A DNA stretch of 47,061 nt from a virus: the IMG/VR virus record IMGVR_UViG_3300044730_000625, positions 1 through 47,061 of that record. One strand, given 5' to 3'. The notes below the pieces were generated by a model. The model saw only the letters and a list, made by a program, of their open reading frames with translations, did not search any database and had not been told where the DNA came from. Made by a program: the position numbers and the translations under genes. Numbering within the stretch: the first letter of the stretch is position 1; every line of letters begins with the position of its first letter. This document shows, one piece after another, positions 24,797 to 31,698 of this stretch.

Positions 24797-25982
24797 TAAA
24801 TAATCCCCTTTGTTGCCTTGCGTGTTCAATGCGTGCCTCTGCTATTTTAACATACTCTTCGCTTAATTCCATACCCACAAAGTTAAACCCCTCAAGCATA
24901 CACGCCTTGCCTGTGCTTCCACTCCCCATGAAGGGGTCAAGGACTAAACCGCCTTGTGGGGTTACAAGCTTTACAAGGTATCGCATCAACTGCGTGGGCT
25001 TCACGGTGGGATGTGGGTTCCCTTTGTTAAAAGCGGGTCTATCACCGTCTCTCAATGCCCCCACGCCTTCTGTTTCACTTAAAGCAACTACTCCCTCGTC
25101 CCTATCTGCCTTGCTTGCTTTGGCGTGGTAAAAAAACCGCTGTGTCTCGTTTGGAAACAACGCCTCGACGCTATCGGAGCCGTCTAATATGATGTTAGCA
25201 GGGTAACGCCCTTGTGTCTCACGCCCTTGTGTCATATACGCACACGCCGTTTTATTAGGCTGGTTAAAATTGCTTGGGTTATGCCTTTGTTCACTCCCCA
25301 CCCTACACGCATCTATATTCAAGCCCCCCACGCCGTGTTTTAGCACGTTATTGACGACTGTACCATCTAAAGGTTTACGAGCCATGATTATCGGCTCATA
25401 GGCTGGCTTTAAGTTCGTGTTCCAGCCTTCCCATTCTGAATTACCTTTAGAAAAATCTGTAGTTAAATCTGTTCTAGTGTCAATCCCATAAAGGTTGTCG
25501 CCATTATTTCTTCCGTTTGGATTTCTGCCATGAAAGGGATTCTGTATTTTTTCCCTTTTGTTACCTAGTTTTTTATCAACTGATTTTCCTATGTTCTGTC
25601 CTTTGGGGAAGCCCGACCCATACAGCCACAAGCAAGCGTCTCTCATCTCAAAGCCTGCTAGGCGTATGCTTAGGCTCATCAAGTCTTGCGTTCTAGCCCC
25701 TGCAAAACAAAGAATATGCCCGCCGTTCTTTAATACCCTGTAGCACTCCTTAAAAAGCATCGGGCTAGGCACGAAGGAATCCCAAGCCTTACCCATAAAG
25801 CCTTTTTTACCGTGTGTGTACTCTTCACCTGCTAGCCATGCTGTTAAGGCGTTGACAATATCGCCCTGTGAGTGTTGACTCAACCCATACGGCGGATCTG
25901 TTACGATTGCGTCCACGCTATTGTCTTCAATCGTCTTCAGTAGTTCTAGGCTGTTGCCCTGTAGAATCTGGTAAGTCGTCAT
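24789..25982 (-). CDS. DNA methyltransferase, N6-adenine/N4-cytosine beta-type
   Basis: 397 residues. The catalytic motif IV DPPYGLS is at 29-32 and the SAM-binding motif I-like LDPFMGSGSTGKA near 348-360, followed by FVGMELSEEYVKIAEAR. This motif order (DPPY before FxGxG) is the beta class of the N6_N4_Mtase family; DPPY favours m6A. The central ~200 residues probably hold the target-recognition domain. It overlaps the 3' end of the portal gene by 56 bases. No cognate restriction enzyme is visible, so protection from host restriction or epigenetic marking is the likely role. Confidence 0.85.
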   Translation of the reverse strand: MTTYQILQGNSLELLKTIEDNSVDAIVTDPPYGLSQHSQGDIVNALTAWLAGEEYTHGKKGFMGKAWDSFVPSPMLFKECYRVLKNGGHILCFAGARTQDLMSLSIRLAGFEMRDACLWLYGSGFPKGQNIGKSVDKKLGNKREKIQNPFHGRNPNGRNNGDNLYGIDTRTDLTTDFSKGNSEWEGWNTNLKPAYEPIIMARKPLDGTVVNNVLKHGVGGLNIDACRVGSEQRHNPSNFNQPNKTACAYMTQGRETQGRYPANIILDGSDSVEALFPNETQRFFYHAKASKADRDEGVVALSETEGVGALRDGDRPAFNKGNPHPTVKPTQLMRYLVKLVTPQGGLVLDPFMGSGSTGKACMLEGFNFVGMELSEEYVKIAEARIEHARQQRGLFNA

Positions 25983-27348
25983 CGCTCATACTCCCTGTTA
26001 GGTCGCTAATAAAATCGTCCTGTCCTTCTTTATCATACACTAAGTTACTGTTAAATCCGCCATTGTGTCTCAAGTCAAATAAATAACTCGGCTCAACGGC
26101 TTGGGCATCCATATAAATCTTATCACCTTGTGCCAGCTTCAAACGCTCCTCCGCCTTTTCAAGGTCTGTCATCGGTTTTAAACCGTACCACTCCCATTCA
26201 AAGGTTTCAGGTCTTTCGCCAGCCCACTCGCTCTGTTTTTCAAGTAAGCTAATCAACCGCTCTAACACTGGCTGTAGCGTCAAGGTTTGATACCGCTCCA
26301 CGCTTTTATACCACATATTCAAATCGCTTTCGCCGGTGCTGTTCATCCCTTCAGGTGAACGCCCATAAAGCAACGTCATAGGCATCCCCGCCTCTGCGGA
26401 TACCAGCTCCATTGCCTTGTTTATAAGCGAATCATAACCGCCTACTGGCACGGTTGAACGGATGAAGTCTTCCTTTTCCGCGTCTATTAAAATACTGTTC
26501 ATCATTGAAGTAGAATAATCAATGTCTCTCAAACGGTTGGCAATATACTCTTCATTTTGCGCGGCATAGGCTGAATGTAAACTTTCTACTTTAAAAATCT
26601 TTAAATCGTAGTCACTCGCCAGCTTGTTCAAAAATTTGTGCATGCCTAGGTAGTTCATAAAGCTTTTATAAACGCCTTGAATCGTGGATGCTCCCCAGCC
26701 TTGGTTGGTCTGCTTGATTCTGCTTGGCAAGTAGTCACCTTCAAGCTTCAAAAGCCGTGTATGGTGGATCTTTACCTGTTGATTATTAGTTAGCATCAGG
26801 CGGTAGTAAAGGTATTCGTTAAAAGTCTCACTCATTGGGTCTTTATCCCTGTCCTCATCCAGCATCAAAATGCTGTGTCGGTCAAACAAAGTCAACTTCT
26901 CAATGCGTACCAAGCCATTCTCATTTAACGGCTTTTCTAGGTCTGCCACGCCGTCCTTGGCTACAATTAAAGCAACCGCCCCGCCGTATAACCTCGCCAG
27001 CGTTGCCAGCTCTAAAAGCTTGTGAAACGCGTCTATTCTTTCAAGTTCCGTGTAAAGCTCATGGTCACACTCAATGCCACGCCCTAGTGCTTCGTTAGGC
27101 ATCAACTCAACTAAACGCCGTCCGATACCGCTCCCGGTGTAAACCGCCTCAACTGCGTAACGGTCTAGTAAGTTCTCCTGTTGAAAGAAGTTCGCCGTGC
27201 TTGCATCACGCCCAATCACGCCCAAGCCGTTAATCACGTTTACGATTCCGTCAAGGTTAAACCGTGGCAGTTTAAAACTAGGGCTTGCGTTTGTGGCTTC
27301 GGCGGTCTTTCCTGTGAAAATGTCTTTAATGTTGTTTAAAACGGTCAT
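25927..27348 (-). CDS. Portal protein (DUF1073)
   Basis: 473 residues. DASTANFFQQENLLDRYAVEAVYTGSGIGRRLVELMPNEALGRG and the GMPMTLLYGRSPEGMNSTGESDL segment are characteristic of the DUF1073 portal family. The dodecameric portal forms the DNA entry channel. It lies 14 bases after the large terminase, the normal order. The acidic C-terminal ~40 residues overlap the methyltransferase gene. Confidence 0.85.
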   Translation of the reverse strand: MTVLNNIKDIFTGKTAEATNASPSFKLPRFNLDGIVNVINGLGVIGRDASTANFFQQENLLDRYAVEAVYTGSGIGRRLVELMPNEALGRGIECDHELYTELERIDAFHKLLELATLARLYGGAVALIVAKDGVADLEKPLNENGLVRIEKLTLFDRHSILMLDEDRDKDPMSETFNEYLYYRLMLTNNQQVKIHHTRLLKLEGDYLPSRIKQTNQGWGASTIQGVYKSFMNYLGMHKFLNKLASDYDLKIFKVESLHSAYAAQNEEYIANRLRDIDYSTSMMNSILIDAEKEDFIRSTVPVGGYDSLINKAMELVSAEAGMPMTLLYGRSPEGMNSTGESDLNMWYKSVERYQTLTLQPVLERLISLLEKQSEWAGERPETFEWEWYGLKPMTDLEKAEERLKLAQGDKIYMDAQAVEPSYLFDLRHNGGFNSNLVYDKEGQDDFISDLTGSMSDDDLPDSTGQQPRTTEDD

Positions 27349-27362
27349 TCTTGCGTGTCCCT

Positions 27363-28661
27363 TTACTTGTAAGCGTCAAACGCTGAAACCTTGTGGTTTA
27401 TAAACGGCTCTAAGGCATAACGGATCGCATCTTGGCAATGGTCGTTCTTTTCATCAACCACTGTGCCAATAATACCAGTTCTTTTATCCACTTTGTACGA
27501 ATAAAGTATCATTTCGTTAATTGTTTCTTTGCACCGTGGATGCACTACGATCCGCTTATAAGCTCTCATGTGCATTATAGCGGAGTAACGGGCATTTGTC
27601 CACTTGATGCAAGCCTTTATTCGTGGCAAGCCGTGGTTTTTCAAGTAGCTGATTGATTGTGGGTCTGCGCAGTCCGCTCTTATAACGCCGTTTTCAATTT
27701 CAGGCATTGCTTGCTTAATAAAGTCGGCGGTCTCGTTTAATTCTAGTTTGACTTTTACGGCTTCTTTCTCAATGTAAAGGGTTTCATCATGTACCCATAC
27801 TTTCACGCACGCCATAGGGTCCTGCGAATAGCCAAAGTCCAAGCCATACAGTGGCAAGCCCCATGAAGGATCGTCCACCCATTCATGCACTGGCGTTTGT
27901 GACTTCACCAGCTCACCACTGGCTAGTTGTTGGGTGTGAACGTTGGTCTTCACCAATCGCTGTACCTTATTCGGCGTGAACTCTCTCACCTCCCACTTGT
28001 CTTTAAACACTTGCGCGTCCGTGTGTGTTAGACACTCACCCTCCCAAACGTGCTTGTAAAGGGCGGGGTCACGTTCAAGCATTAAACGGCGCTCCATTTC
28101 AAGTACGGCGGGGAAGTGTTTGTTCTCGGTGTAATTCACCTTGGCGATATACGCCTCAGGGTGGGGCGTGGCTATAAAAAGCTTATAGACTGGGTCGTCT
28201 TCGAGCCGTGGGTTCATCGTCATCCATATTTCAGAATCAGGCTCTCGTATTGTAGGAATCAGAATATCAAGGCTTTCTTGGCTTATGGTCTGTGCCTCTT
28301 CTATCCAACAGATATTTATGCCAGCGGTGGACTTGATGCTTTCGCTATTGTGGCGTAACCCCTTAAAGGTAAACTCACTGCCGTTCTTAGACGTTATGGT
28401 GTCCCGCTGTATAGTGAAGTAAGCTGATAGCCCTAGGTCGTCAATACGCTTGCTGAGGAGCCGGTGGACGCTATCGCTGATTGAGTTTTGAAACTCTCTA
28501 GCACATAAGACTCGCACCCGTGATGTTAAAGCTTTCACAATTAAGGCATCCGTGAAGGTGAATGACTTACCGCTCCCTCGCCCGCCATACGCTACTTTGT
28601 ACCGCTTGGGTCGGAATAAGCCTTGGCTCCATTGTGGAAAGGTCAAATCCAGCTGTTGCAA
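27363..28661 (-). CDS. terL: Terminase large subunit
   Basis: 432 residues. Walker A GGRGSGKS is at 26-33, Walker B CWIEEAQ near 119-125, and nuclease acidic residues are in YGLDFGYSQDP, RADCADPQ and KNDHCQDAIRYAL. It belongs to the Terminase_3/6-like group used for head filling. The start appears to be TTG with AAGGG nine bases upstream; no in-frame ATG is available. The 54 bases between its start and the small terminase stop hold nothing recognisable. Confidence 0.9.
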   Translation of the reverse strand: MQQLDLTFPQWSQGLFRPKRYKVAYGGRGSGKSFTFTDALIVKALTSRVRVLCAREFQNSISDSVHRLLSKRIDDLGLSAYFTIQRDTITSKNGSEFTFKGLRHNSESIKSTAGINICWIEEAQTISQESLDILIPTIREPDSEIWMTMNPRLEDDPVYKLFIATPHPEAYIAKVNYTENKHFPAVLEMERRLMLERDPALYKHVWEGECLTHTDAQVFKDKWEVREFTPNKVQRLVKTNVHTQQLASGELVKSQTPVHEWVDDPSWGLPLYGLDFGYSQDPMACVKVWVHDETLYIEKEAVKVKLELNETADFIKQAMPEIENGVIRADCADPQSISYLKNHGLPRIKACIKWTNARYSAIMHMRAYKRIVVHPRCKETINEMILYSYKVDKRTGIIGTVVDEKNDHCQDAIRYALEPFINHKVSAFDAYK

Positions 28662-28715
28662 CGGTTTAACCCTTTTTGCGTCTGATAATTAACATTATGG
28701 TCTAAACGCCGTGAT

Positions 28716-29096
28716 TTAAGCATCGCCAGGCTTGGCATCCGTGAAGTTCACGGTGAAAGAAGGCAAGCCGTCAAAACCGTGTGTGTTGTCCGTCGATTGC
28801 TTGTAGCCCATTTTTGAGTTCGCATAGAACTTCGTCGCATCCAGTGCGATTTTCGGATCTTCGTGGAAAATGTGGCGTTTCAGTTGCCTTGCTACCCTTG
28901 CATCAAATAACGGCTTCACGGACTTCAGGAAGTCGCCGTAATGCTTAACTAGCGTCTTATCGCATATGCCTAGGGCTTCAGCCATTTGCTTATGCGTTGC
29001 CCCATTCATAGCCATGCCTTCGAGGATCTCGTGGCTTTCTTCAGTTGGTATGTGAGAATTAAAATGCGGTACATCTTCTTTTTTCATATGAGGCAT
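28716..29096 (-). CDS. terS: Terminase small subunit
   Basis: 126 residues from ATG 29096, chosen for the strong SD GGAAGGAG seven bases upstream; an in-frame TTG at 29114 would lie at the transcription start. It has an N-terminal helix-turn-helix (ILEGMAMNGATHKQMAEALGICDKTLVKHYGDFL) for DNA recognition and a short oligomerisation part. It is the first gene of the late minus block, directly behind its promoter. Confidence 0.8.
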   Translation of the reverse strand: MPHMKKEDVPHFNSHIPTEESHEILEGMAMNGATHKQMAEALGICDKTLVKHYGDFLKSVKPLFDARVARQLKRHIFHEDPKIALDATKFYANSKMGYKQSTDNTHGFDGLPSFTVNFTDAKPGDA

Positions 29097-29117
29097 CGAA
29101 AAACTCCTTCCCAAGCC

Positions 29118-29146
29118 ATTATGCCTGATTCTTTCCGATTCGTCAA
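29118..29146 (-). promoter_or_regulatory. Late-block promoter, minus strand
   Basis: Minus-strand TTGACG (plus 29141-29146), 17 bases, CATAAT (plus 29118-29123). The start would be near 29111, leaving about 15 bases of leader with GGAAGGAG before the small terminase ATG. It is a near-consensus sigma70-type promoter, so the late block can be read by host RNA polymerase. Confidence 0.7.
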
Positions 29147-29174
29147 TATCACTATGTAACGAAATGTAAACTAT

Positions 29175-29187
29175 TTGAATGATTCAA
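29175..29187. promoter_or_regulatory. Palindromic operator candidate between divergent promoters
   Basis: TTGAATGATTCAA is a perfect 13-base inverted repeat centred between the leftward late promoter and the rightward early promoter. It could bind a dimeric regulator that affects both. No regulator gene is evident. Confidence 0.45.
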
Positions 29188-29198
29188 TAAGAAAAGTG

Positions 29199-29227
29199 TT
29201 GACAAGTTGTATACAATTTGTTAATAT
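29199..29227 (+). promoter_or_regulatory. Early promoter, plus strand
   Basis: TTGACA (29199-29204), 17 bases, TAATAT (29222-29227), a perfect -35 with near-consensus -10. It drives the gene at 29290 and the early plus-strand genes. Two palindromes overlap it (29207-29216 and 29225-29236). Confidence 0.8.
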
Positions 29228-29236
29228 GTATACATA
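29207..29236. promoter_or_regulatory. Paired palindromic operators over the early promoter
   Basis: TTGTATACAA (29207-29216) lies in the spacer, and TATGTATACATA (29225-29236) covers the -10 and start. Both are perfect palindromes with the shared core GTATAC, and their centres are 19 bp apart, close to two helical turns. A dimeric repressor bound to both would block the promoter. Confidence 0.6.
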
Positions 29237-29250
29237 AGGTTAATCAAACG

Positions 29251-29283
29251 AGACGCCTTAGAGTTACGATTTAAAAAGGAGTT
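29251..29283 (+). repeat. Repeated translation leader, copy 1
   Basis: Begins AGACGCCTTAGAGTTACG and ends AAAAAGGAGTT. It recurs at 29492-29523 with one T missing. Both copies stand directly before a small ORF and contain its SD, so the repeat is a duplicated initiation region. Confidence 0.8.
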
Positions 29284-29289
29284 ACGATT

Positions 29290-29493
29290 ATGTTAAAGCA
29301 AGACGAAAAAGAAAAAGTCCAAAAAGCTTGGCAATACGCCGAACAAAAAGGGATTGACCTTTCTAAAAACTATGTGAAGGTTGGCGGAATGAAAGTATAC
29401 GCAGATCGTGTTATTTATGATTACTCTAAAATGTTTGGGGCTGGTTGTATTGTAGAAAAGCCTTACTCCCCTAGTGATATTTTAATAGGCTAG
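29290..29493 (+). CDS. Early small hypothetical protein
   Basis: 67 residues, SD AAAAAGGAG. A Lys/Glu-rich helix (residues 1-20) is followed by a small beta region (NYVKVGGMKVYADRVIYDYSK) and a C-terminal CIVEKPYSPSDILIG. It is the first gene after the strong, operator-bearing early promoter, which is where host-takeover proteins are often coded. No family is recognised. Confidence 0.65.
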   Translation: MLKQDEKEKVQKAWQYAEQKGIDLSKNYVKVGGMKVYADRVIYDYSKMFGAGCIVEKPYSPSDILIG

Positions 29494-29523
29494 ACGCCTT
29501 AGAGTTACGATTAAAAAGGAGTT
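29492..29523 (+). repeat. Repeated translation leader, copy 2
   Basis: Same sequence as 29251-29283 except for one T. Its first bases overlap the TAG stop of the preceding gene and its last bases give the SD of the next. Confidence 0.8.
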
Positions 29524-29529
29524 TTGAAA

Positions 29530-29712
29530 ATGTTTGAAAATACTGAATTTGTAACAATAAATAAAATTGCGGTGGGTGATTGCATTTTTTTTGAAGGTGT
29601 TTGGCAAACCGCTACAAAAACAACAGTTAATCATTTTAAAAGTTGCTTTGAGTTTTCACCGATTTACTACAGTAAAGAAACTGAAAAGGTAAAAAGAGCC
29701 ATTACACACTAG
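29530..29712 (+). CDS. Early small hypothetical protein
   Basis: 60 residues from ATG 29530 (AAGGAG nine bases upstream); a TTG two codons earlier is less likely. Mostly beta-like (FVTINKIAVGDCIFFEGVWQTA) with a basic end. The duplicated leader suggests it arose with or is co-expressed with the previous gene, although the proteins are not obviously alike. A GGGGGC-TTT-GCCCCC hairpin follows directly at 29712-29726. Confidence 0.6.
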   Translation: MFENTEFVTINKIAVGDCIFFEGVWQTATKTTVNHFKSCFEFSPIYYSKETEKVKRAITH

Positions 29713-29726
29713 GGGGCTTTGCCCCC
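29712..29726 (+). terminator. GC-rich hairpin after early genes, weak terminator
   Basis: GGGGGC, TTT loop, GCCCCC with no good U-tract behind it (ACCGTTTACTTT). It may stabilise the upstream mRNA or act as a leaky terminator. The C-rich leaders downstream could also pair with its G-run. Confidence 0.35.
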
Positions 29727-29758
29727 ACCGTTTACTTTAAAGAAGGAGTCCCCCCTGT

Positions 29759-29932
29759 ATGAAAACCCTTGATTACATCCACAAGGTAGAAGCCCATAAG
29801 GTCAGGCCATGTACTGATGATGCGATTGATACCGAACGCCTTGATCGTGTCGCCCTTGCCAAGCTTCACAAGCTCAATCAGAAAATGCCAGTGCGTGTGT
29901 TTCAGTTAAACTTGAAGGAGTCCCCCCTGTGA
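29759..29932 (+). CDS. Small hypothetical protein
   Basis: 57 residues starting MKTLDYIHKVEAHKVRPC and ending NLKESPL. SD AAGGAG with the unusual C-rich spacer TCCCCCCTGT before ATG. Mostly helical and charged. Its stop overlaps the GTG of the next gene (GTGA), and the same GAAGGAGTCCCCCCTGT leader precedes that gene. Unknown function. Confidence 0.6.
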   Translation: MKTLDYIHKVEAHKVRPCTDDAIDTERLDRVALAKLHKLNQKMPVRVFQLNLKESPL

Positions 29933-30075
29933 AAAACTACCTCCGCCTGTGTGTCCTATCGCTTATCATGCTACTCTCCCTCATCACCACGCTAGGCCTG
30001 CTACTAGGGGAGCAAGTGCAAGTAAGCGAACACCTCGTCAACGTCCCTAGAAACCTTACAATGTTAGCCAAGTAG
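29929..30075 (+). CDS. Small membrane protein
   Basis: 48 residues starting at GTG, overlapping the previous stop by four bases. One hydrophobic segment runs from about residue 7 to 28 (LCVLSLIMLLSLITTLGLLLG), followed by a short polar tail. It may be a signal-anchor peptide exposed to the periplasm. The 17-base leader is an exact copy of that of the preceding gene (29742-29758 and 29913-29929). Superinfection-exclusion peptides can look like this, but nothing proves it. Confidence 0.55.
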   Translation: MKNYLRLCVLSLIMLLSLITTLGLLLGEQVQVSEHLVNVPRNLTMLAK

Positions 30076-30092
30076 AAAAGGAAATGCACACC

Positions 30093-30527
30093 ATGAACGG
30101 AACAGAAGCATTTGGATTATTTGTTATCTTGCCAGTTTTTATTTTGATTTTGAAATTAGCAACAGATCCTTTTCAAAAAACTGAAATGGTAAAAATAAAT
30201 CATTCCATAAGATTACAAGAAGAAGAATGGAAAAAAAATTATGAAATAAATAACCCACGCCCAATTATAGACTATAGCAAATTAACCCCCTTTGAGGCAG
30301 TTTGCGAAGATATTGAAGCCTATTTAAAAAAACACCCTGATGTTTCGTGCATTTTGTATACGCAAGAACACGAAGGGAAATTGCTCGCACTAAAAAAGTT
30401 TACATACAAAGCCGACAGGGATGATTTATCCCCAAAATATGTACACAACGCAATGCGACGCTCATTTAAAAAGTATACAGACAAAGCAGGGATCGACTAT
30501 AACCCTGATATAAAAATCTTTGACTGA
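30093..30527 (+). CDS. Membrane-anchored hypothetical protein
   Basis: 144 residues from ATG 30093, which has AAAGGA at about ten bases; the ATG at 30084 is too close to it. One N-terminal membrane helix (about 6-23, LFVILPVFILILKLA) is followed by a long soluble domain rich in Lys, Glu and Tyr (DYSKLTPFEAVCEDIEAYLKK, VHNAMRRSFKKYTDKAG). Unknown family. Confidence 0.6.
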   Translation: MNGTEAFGLFVILPVFILILKLATDPFQKTEMVKINHSIRLQEEEWKKNYEINNPRPIIDYSKLTPFEAVCEDIEAYLKKHPDVSCILYTQEHEGKLLALKKFTYKADRDDLSPKYVHNAMRRSFKKYTDKAGIDYNPDIKIFD

Positions 30528-30570
30528 TACACTAGACAAGCCACCTATAACCATAAAGGAAACTAAACCC

Positions 30571-30726
30571 ATGAAAAACAACATCCCAAAACGCACGGCA
30601 ATATGGCTCGGGGTTAGTGTCGTTGCCTACTTGTTAGATCCCCCGAACTTATGCCTAGTCTTCATAGCGTGGGTATTGGAGCCATTTTGGATGAAGTTAT
30701 TTCAAAAAAACAAAGAAGGGAATTAA
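30571..30726 (+). CDS. Small membrane protein
   Basis: 51 residues from ATG 30571 with AAAGGAAA upstream; an upstream TTG frame at 30520 overlaps the previous gene and lacks an SD. Basic start (MKNNIPKRT), then two short hydrophobic stretches (about 11-21 and 26-36) and a Lys-rich tail. Unknown role; one of several small membrane proteins in the early row. Confidence 0.5.
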   Translation: MKNNIPKRTAIWLGVSVVAYLLDPPNLCLVFIAWVLEPFWMKLFQKNKEGN

Positions 30727-30729
30727 AAA

Positions 30730-30990
30730 ATGAATCGAGAAAAGCTTATTGAAAGATTATTTGCGTTAAACAGTTCTTCTACGTTAAATGGCTACTGGAC
30801 GACTAAAAATGGTGAAAAAATCCCAATTGAAAAATTAACAGACTTTCATTTGCAAAATATCGTTAATCACTGCCAAAAAATAATGGATGCAAGAATGGAA
30901 GCTCTTAGGCAACCAAGATATGTAGAAAAGGATTCATATAACGGCGTTTTTTCAATGGGTGAAGATCCTTGCGATGATAGTATGTTTTAA
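30730..30990 (+). CDS. Hypothetical protein
   Basis: 86 residues, SD GAAGGGAA before the ATG three bases after the previous stop. Helical N-terminus (REKLIERLFALNSS), the segment GYWTTKNGEKIPIEKLTDFHLQNIVNHCQKIMD and an acidic end. The GYWTTKxGxxIPIxxLxDxHLxNI pattern occurs in many small phage proteins of unknown function. It is the last gene before a strong terminator. Confidence 0.6.
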   Translation: MNREKLIERLFALNSSSTLNGYWTTKNGEKIPIEKLTDFHLQNIVNHCQKIMDARMEALRQPRYVEKDSYNGVFSMGEDPCDDSMF

Positions 30991-31091
30991 ACTGCTCATT
31001 ATTTGGTTAAAGTTATAGCTTTCTTTTTCCCCGCATTTTTGTTATCTTAAAAATGCTCATAATTCAAAAAATCACACTCAAACGTAACTCA

Positions 31092-31117
31092 CCCCCTAGC
31101 AATAGGGGGCTTTTTTT
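31092..31117 (+). terminator. Intrinsic terminator of the first early operon
   Basis: CCCCCTA (31092-31098), GCAA tetraloop (GNRA type), TAGGGGG (31103-31109), then CTTTTTTT. A textbook intrinsic terminator in the plus direction. Bases 30991-31091 before it hold no gene. Confidence 0.9.
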
Positions 31118-31162
31118 AATTAGGGCGAATATGCCACAATTAAAATACAAGCCTCTGTAAGC

Positions 31163-31206
31163 CTTCAAAAAACAACTCCCCTTGTCTTTATACTCAACAG
31201 GGGAGT
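31163..31206 (-). terminator. Terminator of the minus-strand Cys-rich gene
   Basis: AACTCCCCT and AGGGGAGTT form a 9-bp stem, extended by weak pairs towards the loop. On the minus strand it is followed by GTTTTTTG. It lies 20 to 60 bases beyond the stop of the gene at 31224-31538. Confidence 0.75.
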
Positions 31207-31223
31207 TTCGTGGCTTGTGATAC

Positions 31224-31538
31224 CTAAATTAACGACGCAGAATTAAGCTTCAACTGTTTACCAAGTTTCAGTTTCAGCTTTTGCTCTTCAGTCATCACTT
31301 TGGGCGTGCGTTCTTTAAACACTCCACGATAGACACGACCAGCGTTTAAACATTCTTGACATTCCGTCTTGCAAGTAGGTGTTAGTTTTGATTGTGCGAC
31401 TACATCAATCCAAGCGTTATTACAAAGTGTATGACCCATGTAAGCTAAGCCTACCTCTTTCATTTCGCCATTTTTGCCTATTGCAATTTTGGCATTTAAG
31501 CAAACGTGTTGACCGTATAGCTTTTCTCGAGCAACCAT
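31224..31538 (-). CDS. Cys-containing hypothetical protein with own promoter and terminator
   Basis: 104 residues, SD AAGGAG. Contains TLCNNAW and then CKTECQECLNAGRVYRG, a possible partial zinc-binding cluster, and a Lys-rich C-terminus. The gene is opposite in direction to its surroundings and has a strong promoter, a 5' hairpin and a terminator of its own. This is the arrangement of a moron-type accessory gene. No function is assigned. Confidence 0.65.
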   Translation of the reverse strand: MVAREKLYGQHVCLNAKIAIGKNGEMKEVGLAYMGHTLCNNAWIDVVAQSKLTPTCKTECQECLNAGRVYRGVFKERTPKVMTEEQKLKLKLGKQLKLNSASLI

Positions 31539-31564
31539 GTTATAATCTCCTTAATATATATCAC

Positions 31565-31581
31565 GCCCCGACCTTTGGGGC
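31565..31581 (-). promoter_or_regulatory. 5' leader hairpin of the Cys-rich gene
   Basis: Minus-strand GCCCC-AAAGGTC-GGGGC lies about 8 bases from the predicted transcription start, behind a run of A. A stem at the extreme 5' end often protects mRNA from decay. On the plus strand the same bases look like a terminator (stem plus T7), but no plus gene lies upstream. Confidence 0.5.
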
Positions 31582-31588
31582 TTTTTTT

Positions 31589-31617
31589 ATTATACCACAA
31601 TTTTCACTACTCTTCAA
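31589..31617 (-). promoter_or_regulatory. Promoter of the Cys-rich gene
   Basis: Minus-strand TTGAAG (plus 31612-31617), 17 bases, TATAAT (plus 31589-31594), with TGG before the -10 as in extended -10 promoters. Strong sigma70-type match. Confidence 0.8.
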
Positions 31618-31619
31618 TA

Positions 31620-31686
31620 AAAAAAACTCGAGAGTCTGCGTCCCGAGTAAAAAAAAGGAGTAAAATGCTACTGTTAGCTGTAGCAC
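31620..31686 (-). terminator. Double terminator of the LHH nuclease gene
   Basis: On the minus strand, TGCTAC/GTAGCA (31667-31686) with loop is followed by TTTTACTCC and T8. Then ACTCG/CGAGT (about 31626-31649) is followed by another T8. They end transcription from the gene at 31699-32046 before the promoter of the next minus gene. Confidence 0.65.
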
Positions 31687-31698
31687 TTTCAGTATAAC

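Noticed and set aside
31549-31587. Plus-strand small RNA: extended -10 TGTTATAAT and a stem with T7 like the one at 24490
   Set aside because: The same bases are better explained as the SD/start region and 5' stem of the minus gene at 31224, which has a strong TTGAAG-17-TATAAT promoter; the plus -35 is poor.
31665-31697. Ten-residue plus-strand ORF MLLLAVALSV with a good SD
   Set aside because: It lies inside the terminator hairpins of the minus-strand nuclease gene and has no downstream plus gene to regulate; the SD is probably incidental.
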